DNA of 64,000 bases from Streptomyces sp. ACA25 (GCF_028200735.1 NZ_JAQKPV010000017.1:31276-95275); one strand, 5' to 3'; positions 36,210 through 43,788 are shown, counted from the stretch's first letter. A program made the numbers and translations. Notes: generated by a model not told the origin, from the sequence alone.

Positions 36210-36465
36210 GCGCCGACCGCACGCCGACCGCTTCCCCGTTCCGCGGCACCCCGCTGATACGCACCGGCGCGGGCTGGTGGCTCTCCTCTGCCGACGGGAC
36301 GACTCCAAGATCTATACCGACCATCTCCCGCGCATCATGGCCGGCCTGCCTAACCTCGCCATCGGCGTCCACCGCCAGGACGGCCACACCAACATCGCCG
36401 CCGCCCTACGCCACACCGCTCGCGACTGGCGAACGCCCCTGGCCGCCCTCGGCATCACCGGATGA
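36206..36465 (+). pseudogene. Small element-encoded protein, frameshifted
   Basis: The ATG at 36206 overlaps the coupling-protein stop (ATGA), the expected start of a downstream transfer gene. The first frame reads PFRGTPLIRTGAGWWLSS; at about 36290-36305 the sensible reading moves to another frame as KIYTDHLPRIMAGLPNLAIG and HTNIAAALRHTARDWRTPLAALGIT, ending at TGA 36463. An intact version would be about 86 residues. I do not recognise a family; it may be a conserved helper of actinomycete transfer operons. Confidence 0.5.
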
Positions 36466-36562
36466 ACGTGGACAGACCTCGATCATGCAAGAGACCCTGG
36501 ATCCCCGGGGCGTGGACACACCTGACAATGGATCTTCTTGGTCCTGGAAGGTGTAGATCTCT

Positions 36563-37262
36563 GTGGCACAGCCCTCGAAGTACAGTGCGGAGTTCCGGTC
36601 CGACGCGATCGCGTTGTGGCGGGCTTCTCAGGCAGGCGGACGTATCGGGACGTCGCGGCCGATCTGAACGCCAATCCCGATACGCTGCGCACGTGGGTGC
36701 GCGACGCGGACGGCCGTCCGGCTGGCGACGATGCTTCGAGGGCCCGGAGGGCGAGTTGGCCCGGCTGCGGGCGGAGAACGCCCGGCTTGCGGACGCCGAA
36801 CTGCGGGGCTTCGGCCACACGGTCAACCGCAAGCCGGTCGCCCGGCTGATGCGCAAACACGACATCGTCGGCCGCCCCCTGCGCCGCAAGAGAAGCGCAC
36901 CACGATCCCGGACCGTCTCGCGCCGCCGGCACCGGATCTGGTCCAGCGGGACTTCACCGCCGGCGGCCTGGACGAGAAGTGGTGCGGCGACATCACATAC
37001 GTGCAGGTCGGGACCTCATGGCTCTACCTCGCCTGCGTCGTGGACATGCACTCACGGCGGGTACTCGGCTGGTCCATGGCCAGCCACATGCGCGCCGAGC
37101 TGGTCACCGACGCCCTGCGGGCCGCGGTCGCCACCCGGGGCGGGGACGTGACCGGAGTGATCCCCACGCGGACCGCGGATCGCGGATCGCGGATCGCAAT
37201 ACACATCGGCCGCGTTCGCGCAGGTCAGCGACAAGTACGGCATCCGCTCTCACTCGCAGCAT
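36563..37262 (+). pseudogene. IS3-type transposase, multiply frameshifted and truncated
   Basis: From GTG 36563 the pieces read AQPSKYSAEFRSDAIALWRA, then TYRDVAADLNANPDTLRTWVRD (OrfA helix-turn-helix), ELARLRAENARLADAE (leucine zipper), KPVARLMRKHDIVGRPLRRK and LDEKWCGDITYVQVGTSWLYLACVVDMHSRRVLGW (OrfB rve domain, first catalytic Asp). The HADRGS block with the second Asp is recognisable after a base loss and is followed by a 7-bp repeat expansion. The sequence stops being transposase-like after SDKYGIR, before the catalytic Glu. At least four frame breaks are needed to read it. Confidence 0.8.
37175..37195 (+). repeat. Three tandem 7-bp units in the dead transposase
   Basis: GCGGATC is repeated three times exactly, preceded by a near copy GCGGACC. 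With only one unit, the sequence would read GSQYTS, the normal continuation of the IS3 HADRGS motif. The 14 extra bases therefore look like a slippage expansion that destroyed the reading frame. Confidence 0.8.
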
Positions 37263-37299
37263 GAACCCCTGTGTCCAGACTACGGGGGTCACCTCACCA

Positions 37300-37445
37300 A
37301 CCTGCTGCCCCCACTACGGCTACGCGTCCGCCCTCGCATCGTCAAACGCGCCATGTCCAAGTACCAGGCACGAGGCCCCCACATCGGCCGCACCAGCTAC
37401 AAAGCCACCACCGGCATCGAAATCCTCGCAACCGCGGGCCCTTGA
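37300..37445 (+). pseudogene. Second transposase remnant (C-terminal end)
   Basis: The frame ending at TGA 37443 reads LPPLRLRVRPRIVKRAMSKY, then QARGPHIGRTSYKATTGIEILATAGP. The pattern RxVKRAxSKYxARGPxIxRxxYKATxxIxIL is the C-terminus of a DDE transposase group common in Streptomyces, different from the IS3 remnant directly before it. Only about 48 codons remain; the junction lies near 37265-37300. Confidence 0.6.
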
Positions 37446-37723
37446 CAACACAGCCCAGCCGCAAACTTCACGGCCTTGCCGCTAGCCGGTCCGAGATCCT
37501 AGATCTGCTGGACCAGCTGCTGCTCCTCGGGTCCTACGGCGTGGCCGAGGCGATCAACGAGTCCGACCGGAACTGAACGGTCCGGCTCCGCCTGCTTCCG
37601 GCCCGCAGGAGCTACGACGGATCGCCGACCGTGCGCCCTCGCGCGCCCCTGCGTGCGTCCTGCGCACCGGCGGACCGAACGGAAGCGCTCGCCGCCGAGG
37701 AGACCGAGTGCTGTGCTGTGCTG
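37446..37723. other. Intergenic region between transposase debris and the Crp-type gene
   Basis: The stretch contains a short frame ending EILDLLDQLLLLGSYGVAEAINESDRN at 37574-37576, whose origin I cannot name. The remainder is probably the promoter and leader of the Crp-type regulator. I see no clear -35/-10 pair or operator. Confidence 0.4.
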
Positions 37724-38446
37724 ATGATGCACGGCTCGAACTCCTACGGTCGCGTGGCCTTCCTCGACACGTTGCCGCCCGAAGCAAGCGCCGCCTTCGC
37801 CCGGCTCGGCACTCGACGTTGCTACGCAGCGGGGGACGTGCTCATCCACGAGGGCGACCACGCACAGGAGCTGGTGGTCCTGCACGAGGGACTGGTGAAG
37901 GTGACCGCACGGCTGGACCGGGGCCGGGAGCCCCTTATGGACATCAGGATCGCCGGGGACATCGTGGGCGAGGTGGCTGCGATGGGCGTGGGGCCGCGAT
38001 CCGCCACGGTCACCGCCTGCGGTGAAGTGGCCGCCACTGTCATCCCGAGGTATGAGCTGGAGGCATTCCTCCTCGCCCACCCCGAGATATCGCTGTCGCT
38101 CATGCGGATGGTCTGTGGTCGGCTGCGCCGATCCGACCGCCTGCGGCTTGAGTTCGGCGGATACCCGGTCCCGGTCCGGCTGGCACGCGTACTCCTCGAG
38201 CTGGCCGCCACGTACGGGCAGCGCGAACGGAACTCGCTGCGTATCGACGTGGCCCTGTCGCAGGCCGAGTTCGCTGCCCTCACCGGTGCCGGAACACGCA
38301 GCGTGCAGAAAGCACTTACGCGGCTGAGACAGAAGAGAATCATCACCACCGACAACCGGCGGACCTATGTGCGGGACCTGGACGGACTGCACGAGACAGC
38401 CCTCCTTAGGGCACGGCCCGGGTCCACGCCAAGAAAGCCGCACTAA
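37724..38446 (+). CDS. Crp/Fnr-family regulator with cyclic-nucleotide-binding domain
   Basis: The protein has about 240 residues from ATG 37724; the frame is open from 37631, and a GAGGAG at 37697 leaves an upstream GTG possible. A cyclic-nucleotide-binding beta-roll occupies about 10-120, with the phosphate-binding cassette GDIVGEVAAMGVGPRSATV: the Glu (83) and Arg-Ser (92-93) that hold the cyclic phosphate in Crp are present. A long C-helix and winged helix-turn-helix follow (LSQAEFAALTGAGTRSVQKALTRLRQKRII, about 178-207). It precedes the cyclase operon, so I infer that it senses that operon's product. The stop codon lies inside a terminator loop. Confidence 0.88.
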   Translation: MMHGSNSYGRVAFLDTLPPEASAAFARLGTRRCYAAGDVLIHEGDHAQELVVLHEGLVKVTARLDRGREPLMDIRIAGDIVGEVAAMGVGPRSATVTACGEVAATVIPRYELEAFLLAHPEISLSLMRMVCGRLRRSDRLRLEFGGYPVPVRLARVLLELAATYGQRERNSLRIDVALSQAEFAALTGAGTRSVQKALTRLRQKRIITTDNRRTYVRDLDGLHETALLRARPGSTPRKPH

Positions 38447-38461
38447 TGCGGCTTTCTTGGC
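38428..38461. terminator. Terminator overlapping the Crp-type gene's stop codon
   Basis: A perfect 15-bp stem, GCCAAGAAAGCCGCA with its complement, has the loop CTAA that includes the TAA stop. The downstream arm ends GCTTTCTTGGC. Very efficient termination is expected, separating the regulator from the cyclase operon that begins 70 bases later. Confidence 0.8.
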
Positions 38462-38531
38462 CGCTCCCGCCCCTTCCACCCACAGTTGGCGTGCACCGCA
38501 CCCAACCCCTCTTGGAAGGTGGCGAGTTGTC

Positions 38532-39326
38532 ATGAAAGAGATCCCTCCTCTCCGGTCTTCGGCCTGCATGCCGCACCGCCGGCTGTGCCTGGCCGTGGAC
38601 GTGGAGCAGTACAGCCGTCTCGACACTCGGACGCAGTCGGCCGTCCAGTCCGAGCTGGTATGGATGCTGGACGAGGCGGCGGCGCTGGCCGGACTGGACC
38701 GGTCGGCGTGGATACGTCAGCCCCAGGGCGACCTGGAGTTCGCCGTTCTCCCCGAGGCCACACCGGAGGACGCCGTGCTGGGTCCCCTCGTCCATCATCT
38801 CGCGGTCCGTCTCGAGGACCGTAACGCCCGCCCGGCCGCCCAGCGGGTCAGGCTGCGGATGGCAGTGGACACCGGCATGGTTGTGGACGCCGCCCTCGGC
38901 CACGCCGGCCCGGCGCCGGTCGCCGTGGCACGCTACGTCAACGCGCCCCAGCTTAGAGCCGTACTCGCTACTCTCAGCGCGGCGGATCTCGCCGTGATCG
39001 TGTCGGACCGGCTGTACCAGGACGTCGTGCGGGCCGGGTGGCCAGACCTCGACCCCGCCCAGTACGCGCGGGTCCATGTACGGGTGAAGGAGTTCGGCGG
39101 GTACGGCTGGATCCGCGTACCGGGCCACGCGCCCGACGACGTCCGGTCGGCCGTGGCGGAGGCGCCGGAGCCCTTGCCGGACGCCGGCGCCCGGGACCGG
39201 ACGCCCCTGTCCCAGCATGTCCACCAGGGCGCCGCCGTCGGCCGGGACGTCGTCGGCGGCCTCACTATCGGTGTTGTCGGCCTGCCCGTGCCCCCTTCGT
39301 CGGCCAGCTCCGGGCCCGGCCGGTGA
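38532..39326 (+). CDS. Class III nucleotidyl cyclase-like protein
   Basis: This 264-residue protein starts at ATG 38532 with GGAAGGTGG upstream. Residues 16-197 look like an adenylate/guanylate cyclase catalytic domain: CLAVDVEQYSRLD with the first metal Asp (23), QPQGDLEFAVLP with the second metal Asp (67), RVRLRMAVDTGMV matching the R-L-R-x-G-x-H-x-G strand, and VARYVNAPQLRAVL matching the VNxAARL helix (Asn 137). The C-terminal tail has VHQGAAVGRDVVGGLTIG, a short motif of unknown use. It is the first gene of five that overlap by four bases. Catalysis and product are unproven. Confidence 0.72.
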   Translation: MKEIPPLRSSACMPHRRLCLAVDVEQYSRLDTRTQSAVQSELVWMLDEAAALAGLDRSAWIRQPQGDLEFAVLPEATPEDAVLGPLVHHLAVRLEDRNARPAAQRVRLRMAVDTGMVVDAALGHAGPAPVAVARYVNAPQLRAVLATLSAADLAVIVSDRLYQDVVRAGWPDLDPAQYARVHVRVKEFGGYGWIRVPGHAPDDVRSAVAEAPEPLPDAGARDRTPLSQHVHQGAAVGRDVVGGLTIGVVGLPVPPSSASSGPGR

Positions 39327-39607
39327 CGGCCCCCTACAAGGCCCCGCTCTGGCGGGAGGTGGGCGACAGTCAGTGGGCGGACTACGGGGTGAACGTCGGC
39401 CACGCCGTGTACGGCGACATTCACTTCCACCCGCCCGCCTCGTCCGCCGCACGGTCCCGGCGCCGGAACACGACGTCGCATTCGGCTCGTATGGCGTGGC
39501 ACGCGGCTGTGCGATCGGCCCTGACCGAGCTCGCACGCGTCTGCGGCCGGGCCGCCGCCGCCCTGGCGTACCTCCGGCCCGACGAGGCCGGGAAGGAGAA
39601 GACATGA
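39323..39607 (+). CDS. Small hypothetical protein of the cyclase operon
   Basis: A 94-residue protein from GTG 39323, overlapping the cyclase stop (GTGA). It begins VTAPYKAPLWREVGDSQWADYG, then has VGHAVYGDIHFHPPAS, a Gly/His motif that echoes the tail of the cyclase-like protein, followed by a basic stretch and an Ala-rich helix (AVRSALTELARVCGRAAAALAYL). I do not recognise a family. The echo of G-x-A-V-x-G-D between two adjacent genes hints that both carry the same interaction module. Confidence 0.6.
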   Translation: MTAPYKAPLWREVGDSQWADYGVNVGHAVYGDIHFHPPASSAARSRRRNTTSHSARMAWHAAVRSALTELARVCGRAAAALAYLRPDEAGKEKT

Positions 39608-40347
39608 CATTGACCGGATCTGGAGGCGTCTTCGCCCTGATCAACCGGGGCGTTCCCGAACTGCCCGGTGGTAAGTGGGCGTCTCTCACAGTGCACGTCG
39701 ACTCCCGCGCGGTCCTGCTCTCCCCGGAGGAGAGCCGGAGGGCGCTCTACGGTTCGCGGCGGGACGCGGCGCTGGGCGCGGCGGTCTGGCAACAGGCCGT
39801 CACCGATGCCCGGCGGGAGCCGCGGGACGGCGACGGCACCGGACGGCTGTTCGTCGTATGGCTGGCCCTGCCCGGGCTGTACCGGAATCTCCACCGGATC
39901 CTGCATCGCTGGCGGTGGCTCGGCCGGGCAGACCTGGAGGCGGAGGCCGTCCTGGCCGTGCTCGCCGCCCTCGACACGGCGGACCCAGCTGGCCCCGACA
40001 CGGGCGGCCGCCTGATCAAGGAGGCGGTGAACGCGATGTGGGCTTACGCGAAGCGCGTCACGAGGGAGATCCCCATGGTCGACATCGATGCCTTCGCCGA
40101 GACCCGCAACGCCATCGTCCCACCGGAGGAACGGCTCCGTCCGTCCGAGGGATGGGAAGTGCACATCACGCCCCCGCCCCGTCGCGAAGGCCTGTACGCC
40201 ACGCTCCGATTCGCTGAGCTGCGCCCCCGGCAACGCAGCCCGCGGACCGGTAGCCACCTGCCCGACCTGGTGTTCCGGGCCCGCCGCCACGAGGACGCCG
40301 ATCTCATCGGCACGCTGGTCCTGCGCCCCGCGGGAGCCCGGCGATGA
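39604..40347 (+). CDS. Hypothetical protein of the cyclase operon with sigma-like helical core
   Basis: The 247-residue protein overlaps the previous stop (ATGA). Its middle, LYRNLHRILHRWRWLGRADLEAEAVLAVLAALDTADP, followed by GGRLIKEAVNAMWAYAKRV, resembles the helical region 2-like segment of sigma-factor relatives seen in streptomycete elements; this is a weak resemblance by eye. The N-terminal segment (VPELPGGKWASLTVHVDSRAVLLSPEE) and C-terminal segment (SHLPDLVFRARRHEDADLIGTLVLRP) are unfamiliar. It sits next to a small HTH protein, and such pairs recur in actinomycete genomic islands. Confidence 0.6.
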   Translation: MTLTGSGGVFALINRGVPELPGGKWASLTVHVDSRAVLLSPEESRRALYGSRRDAALGAAVWQQAVTDARREPRDGDGTGRLFVVWLALPGLYRNLHRILHRWRWLGRADLEAEAVLAVLAALDTADPAGPDTGGRLIKEAVNAMWAYAKRVTREIPMVDIDAFAETRNAIVPPEERLRPSEGWEVHITPPPRREGLYATLRFAELRPRQRSPRTGSHLPDLVFRARRHEDADLIGTLVLRPAGARR

Positions 40348-40652
40348 GCGGGCAGTCCAGCCTGCCGCTCGGCTTCGCGGAGGCTCTCGACCTACCCCTG
40401 AGCGTCGACCTGCGTACAGCCGCCCGCGCCTTCGGTATCTGCCCCGCGACGGCGTACAAGCTGATCCGCCTCGGCGCCTTCCCATGTCCTGTGCTGCGGG
40501 TCGGCGGACGTTACCGCATCCCGACCGCCTACCTGTTACGCGCCCTCGGCATCGAGGAGCGGCCGGTGTACGCCGTCCCCCTGGCGGACGATGCCGCGCC
40601 CGCAGTCCAACCCGACGACATCCACGCTCACGCATCGGAGGTTCTCGCATGA
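40344..40652 (+). CDS. Helix-turn-helix protein (excisionase/MerR-like fold)
   Basis: This 102-residue protein overlaps its neighbours by four bases on both sides. The central VDLRTAARAFGICPATAYKLIRLGAFPCPVLRVGGRYRIPTAYLLRALGI (about residues 21-70) is an HTH_17/excisionase-type winged helix. In other islands such proteins are excisionases or small regulators; here no integrase follows, so a regulatory role within the cyclase operon is more likely. Confidence 0.75.
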   Translation: MSGQSSLPLGFAEALDLPLSVDLRTAARAFGICPATAYKLIRLGAFPCPVLRVGGRYRIPTAYLLRALGIEERPVYAVPLADDAAPAVQPDDIHAHASEVLA

Positions 40653-41785
40653 TCATGTCACAGTCGCTCCGACAGGAGTCCGGCCAGCCCCGGAGTTGCT
40701 TCGTTATCGGCCCCATCGGGGACCCACACGCCGCGCACGGCAGTCCCGAGCGCGAGGCGTACGAGCACCACCTCGGCATCTTCGAGCAGGTGATTGCCCC
40801 CGCCTGCGAGAAGTACGGCATCAGTGCCGTGCGAGCGGACGGCATCGCGCACGCCGGTGACATCAACGAGCAGATCTGCCGGCACGTCGTCGAGTCCTAC
40901 CTGGTCGTCGCGGACGTCAGTGGCGGCAACCCCAATGTGATGTACGAGTTGGGGCTGCGGCACATTACCGGCAAGCCGACGATCCATATCGGGGAGGCCG
41001 GGCAGCTGCCCTTCGATATCGCGTCGATCAGGACGGTCCGCTACCAGCGGACGCGCAGCCATCTGGCTGGAGCGCGTAGGGAGATCGAGAGCGCCCTGGA
41101 AGCCGGACTTCGGGACGGCTTTGAACTTCTCACACCGGCACGGGTACTGCGCGGACTCCAGCTTGGTGACGGGCCGGCCTCCGCTTCGGGGACCAGCGAC
41201 GACGGGAACGGTGGGGATGAGGACACACCGGGGCTGCTCGATGACTTCGCCGTGATCGACGACGGGCTAGACGAGATGGCCGCCGACATGGAGGCGATCA
41301 CGAAAACGATCGAGACGATCGGAGTGTTGACCGAGCAGTGCGGCACCGAGATGGTCGATCTGACCCAGGCGCACGCTCCCGTGAGCGCACGGCTAGCCGC
41401 CATCGCCCGGTACTCAGAGACGATCAGTGCACCCACGGGCGAACTGAACACCGTCGCCGCCGCGTTCGCCGAGCGGATGACGACCCTGGACAGCGGGGTA
41501 CGGGCCGCGCTGGGGCTCATCGAGATGACGCCGCCTGACGAGCGCGGCGAGGGAGCGGAGGAGTTCCTGGAGCAACTCATATCTCTGGATGAGGCCGCGC
41601 AGGACGGTCTGGCGCAGATCAGCTCCTTCGGCGCCTCGGCTGGCGCCATGGTCCGGGTGAGCCGGCACCTCCGCAAACCGGCGAAGGAGATCTCCTCCGC
41701 GGTGAAGCAGCTGACCTCCGCTATCACGAGGATGGGAGAGTGGGCGGCCAAGGCCCGTGCGCTGGCGCGCAGCGCCACCGCATGA
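40649..41785 (+). CDS. Nucleoside deoxyribosyltransferase/TIR-like protein with long helical C-terminus
   Basis: A 378-residue protein, last gene of the overlapping operon. Residues 15-150 show a Rossmann-like domain: SCFVIGPIGDPHAAHGSPER, then INEQICRHVVESYLVVADVSGGNPNVMYELGLRHITGKPTIHI. The DVSGGNPNVMYELG block, with its conserved Glu, is the hallmark of nucleoside 2-deoxyribosyltransferase-like/TIR-like domains. Residues 190-375 are predicted almost entirely helical, with coiled-coil heptads (DEMAADMEAITKTIETIGVL) like a signalling or oligomerisation rod. In defence systems this fold often degrades NAD or nucleotides; that role here is inferred. Confidence 0.72.
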   Translation: MIMSQSLRQESGQPRSCFVIGPIGDPHAAHGSPEREAYEHHLGIFEQVIAPACEKYGISAVRADGIAHAGDINEQICRHVVESYLVVADVSGGNPNVMYELGLRHITGKPTIHIGEAGQLPFDIASIRTVRYQRTRSHLAGARREIESALEAGLRDGFELLTPARVLRGLQLGDGPASASGTSDDGNGGDEDTPGLLDDFAVIDDGLDEMAADMEAITKTIETIGVLTEQCGTEMVDLTQAHAPVSARLAAIARYSETISAPTGELNTVAAAFAERMTTLDSGVRAALGLIEMTPPDERGEGAEEFLEQLISLDEAAQDGLAQISSFGASAGAMVRVSRHLRKPAKEISSAVKQLTSAITRMGEWAAKARALARSATA

Positions 41786-41913
41786 CACCGACCTCTCACG
41801 GCCCTCTCACGGACGGTGTGTCACAGGAGGGGAAGGGAGGTGCTGGGCGGTGGACAGGGTGGCCCTGACCTGCGTTTTCGGGATGTAGGTATGCGTTGCC
41901 TTGTGGTTCGTCC

Positions 41914-41962
41914 ACTGGGGGTCAAGGGGTCGCAGGTTCAAGTCCTGTCGTCCCCGACGGTG
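41914..41962 (+). repeat. Right attachment-site repeat (attR), partial tRNA-Pro copy
   Basis: It repeats the tRNA-Pro 3' half, with one substitution in the T-loop (CAAG for CAAA) and an extra C in the acceptor strand (GTCCCCGAC). No D-arm or 5' acceptor strand precedes it, so it is not a tRNA gene. It marks the right boundary of the island. Confidence 0.85.
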
Positions 41963-42126
41963 TGATGTCGCAGGACATCGAGGACGGCCGAACCTACAGG
42001 AATGCAGGTTCGGCCGTTCTTCATGTGCGGGTGGGTCCTGGTGGGCGGCCGGTGCGCTGGTAGATGACGTTGGGGTCGAGGGTCAGTTCGCGCAGGATCT
42101 CGCCGGTGGCAGCGTTGATGATGCGG
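41945..42126. repeat. Direct repeat, copy 1 (flank of attR and transposase end)
   Basis: About 180 bases, from CTGTCGTCCCCGACGG to GATGATGCGG, recur at 42454-42622 in the same orientation. The first 80 or so bases are nearly identical, including a 12-bp-stem hairpin at 41984-42017 (ACGGCCGAACCT and complement); the rest has a few differences and a deletion in copy 2. Confidence 0.85.
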
Positions 42127-42306
42127 ATGTCTCGGTCTTGGACGAGGGCCAGGACGTAGGTTCCGGCGTAGGTTCGGCCGATGCCGAGGCGGTAGAGGGT
42201 TCCGCCGTGGCGCAGGGTGATGGAGCCGGCTTTGGAGACGCGGTCGGCGCGCACGCGTTCGTGGGTATCGGTGCTGCGGTCGATGCCGGGTGCGGTTTTT
42301 GGGGCG
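42021..42306 (-). pseudogene. IS481-family transposase, C-terminal remnant
   Basis: The leftward frame reads HERVRADRVSKAGSITLRHG, then GTLYRLGIGRTYAGTYVLALVQDRDIRIINAATGEILRELTLDPNVIYQ and stops at 42021. This is the conserved C-terminus of IS481-type transposases (after the DDE core). About 90 codons remain; the catalytic region is deleted. The other end of the element is probably the repeated sequence at 42372-42450. Confidence 0.8.
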
Positions 42307-42371
42307 GGCGGTGCTCGACGGTCACTGCGGTGATGACCAGGCGGGCTTTCGACATGCCCGAACATCAGCAG

Positions 42372-42450
42372 CTTGTGGGGTGTTCTGGATGACCCGAGAC
42401 ATCGTGTCCTGGATGTCGTGAGACAGGTGTCCTCGATGTCTTGAGACCGC
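42372..42450. repeat. Subterminal repeats of an IS481-like element
   Basis: The motif GAGACANNNTGTCCTNGATGTC occurs in tandem (CCGAGACATCGTGTCCTGG, then GTGAGACAGGTGTCCTCG, then a partial TTGAGACC). Such short repeats occur at the ends of IS481 elements, where the transposase binds. With the transposase remnant at 42021 they define a deleted element of about 500 bases. Confidence 0.55.
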
Positions 42451-42453
42451 ACA

Positions 42454-42622
42454 CTGTCGTCCCGACGGTGTGATGTCGCAGGACATCGAGGACGGCCGAA
42501 CCTACAGGAATGCAGGTTCGGCCGTTCTTCACGTGCGCGTGGGCCATGGTGGGCGGCCGGTGCGCTGGTGGGTGACGGTGGGGTCGAGGACCAGTTCGCC
42601 GGTGGCGGCGTTGATGATGCGG
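42454..42622. repeat. Direct repeat, copy 2
   Basis: The second copy of the 41945-42126 unit, starting with CTGTCGTCCCGACGGTG. Here the acceptor-strand motif GTCCCGACGG lacks the extra C seen in copy 1, so it agrees with the genuine tRNA end. It also contains the hairpin (42492-42525) and a shortened transposase C-terminus (RIINAATGELVLDP). Confidence 0.8.
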
Positions 42623-42707
42623 TTGCTGAGGTGCTTCTGAGGCCCTGGGGATCGACTGTGCGACATCCAGGGGCGGCGCTTCCGGGCGTGTTCGGCACCG
42701 TGGTCTG

Positions 42708-42962
42708 GCCCTTCGTGAGCGGCCTCGCGCTAATGCGCGAGCGGCCAACAACTGCATCAACACTCCGTCCGAGACCGGCGCGAGTGGCACATTCGGTGAC
42801 GCGGCGGTATGCCTGGCCAAGTTGGACCTCCATGTTGACGTCCGTTATCACCCCGCCAGCCGCTATTGGGCCTTTCAGTGGCTGGAGACGTCGATCTACC
42901 TGGCACTCAGCGGGATCCTCACCGCGTTCGGCCTTTGGCGGATCCGGCGCCGGGTGAGCTGA
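42708..42962 (+). pseudogene. ABC transporter permease, C-terminal remnant
   Basis: The frame reads ALRERPRANARAANNCINTP, then GASGTFGDAAVCLAKLDLHVDVRYHPASRYWAFQW and LETSIYLALSGILTAFGLWRIRRRVS and stops at 42960. Many Streptomyces ABC-2-like transport permeases end with YHPAxRYWxFQWxE followed by one last membrane helix and a basic tail. The rest of the gene is missing upstream, cut at the repeat/IS junction. It shows that chromosomal or cluster DNA was lost here. Confidence 0.65.
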
Positions 42963-43788
42963 CCGCGTCTCACCGGCGCTGTCCGGGAGTCGCTGGGAGT
43001 TCGGGGCCCGCATCGTTCGCCTGTCAGGTCGAGCGGAGCATGTTCGACGAGATCCTTCTGGACGACCGCGGTCCGCAGAGGAATCGAGGTTCGCGAGAAC
43101 CGCACGGTGACCGGCGTCGCGGAGAGTGACGATGCACGGGATCCTGGCTGCGGATGCGACCGCTCGACGGGAGGGACGTCGACGGCCGGGTACGACGGTC
43201 CGCCGGTGAGTGCCGGCACACTACTGCGGCAGTCAGGGCAGCCTCACCCCAGCCATGCGCGCCGGCAAACAAGAAGGGGGACTTCCTGCAATACCGGGAC
43301 GCTGTTCCACGGTCGGCTCAACCCCTCAGCCCTCGGACTGCACGCGTCCCCGGGTGCCTCGAACGGGATCGTCCGCAGCCTCCCCGGAACCACCCCGCAG
43401 GCCGCCTGCCAGGGAAAACGCGGCAGTCGCCGCGGTGGAGGAGAACAGCTCACGGGATCCCCCTCCCACCCCCTGGGGCGAACCCCTCATCGCAGCGCGC
43501 GAAACCCCTAACACCCCCAGGTCATCGCACACTTGTGTGACGGAGATGCATACTGTGGCCGTTGTCGCATGGCTGGTTTCCATGCAGGATCGTGACCAGC
43601 ACCTGACCTGATCAGGCATTGCGGTGCAGAGTGCAGGACAGGCCACGGAAGGGGTGGCTTGGCAAGTCCACCCCTACTCGACACATGTTCGAACACGTGC
43701 GACGGGGGTAGTTCGATGAATGGCGCCGACCAGTACCTGAGGAAGCGGCACTGGGCCGGCACCGCAAGCGGGGAGGCTGACGCCAGTC
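42963..43788. other. Gene-free region before the macrolide-type cluster
   Basis: No frame in these 826 bases has convincing coding character on either strand. The right-hand third is less GC-rich (for example ACTTGTGTGACGGAGATGCATACTGTGG near 43532) and probably carries the promoter and long leader of the LAL regulator. I see no repeats or terminators of note. Confidence 0.5.

Noticed and set aside
40344..40652. Excisionase of the island
   Set aside because: The fold would fit, but it is embedded in the cyclase operon, far from the integrase remnant at the other end, and no integrase follows it; I keep it as a regulator of uncertain role.
41914..41962. A second tRNA-Pro gene
   Set aside because: Only the 3' half is present, with an added base in the acceptor strand and no D-arm; it is an attachment-site copy.
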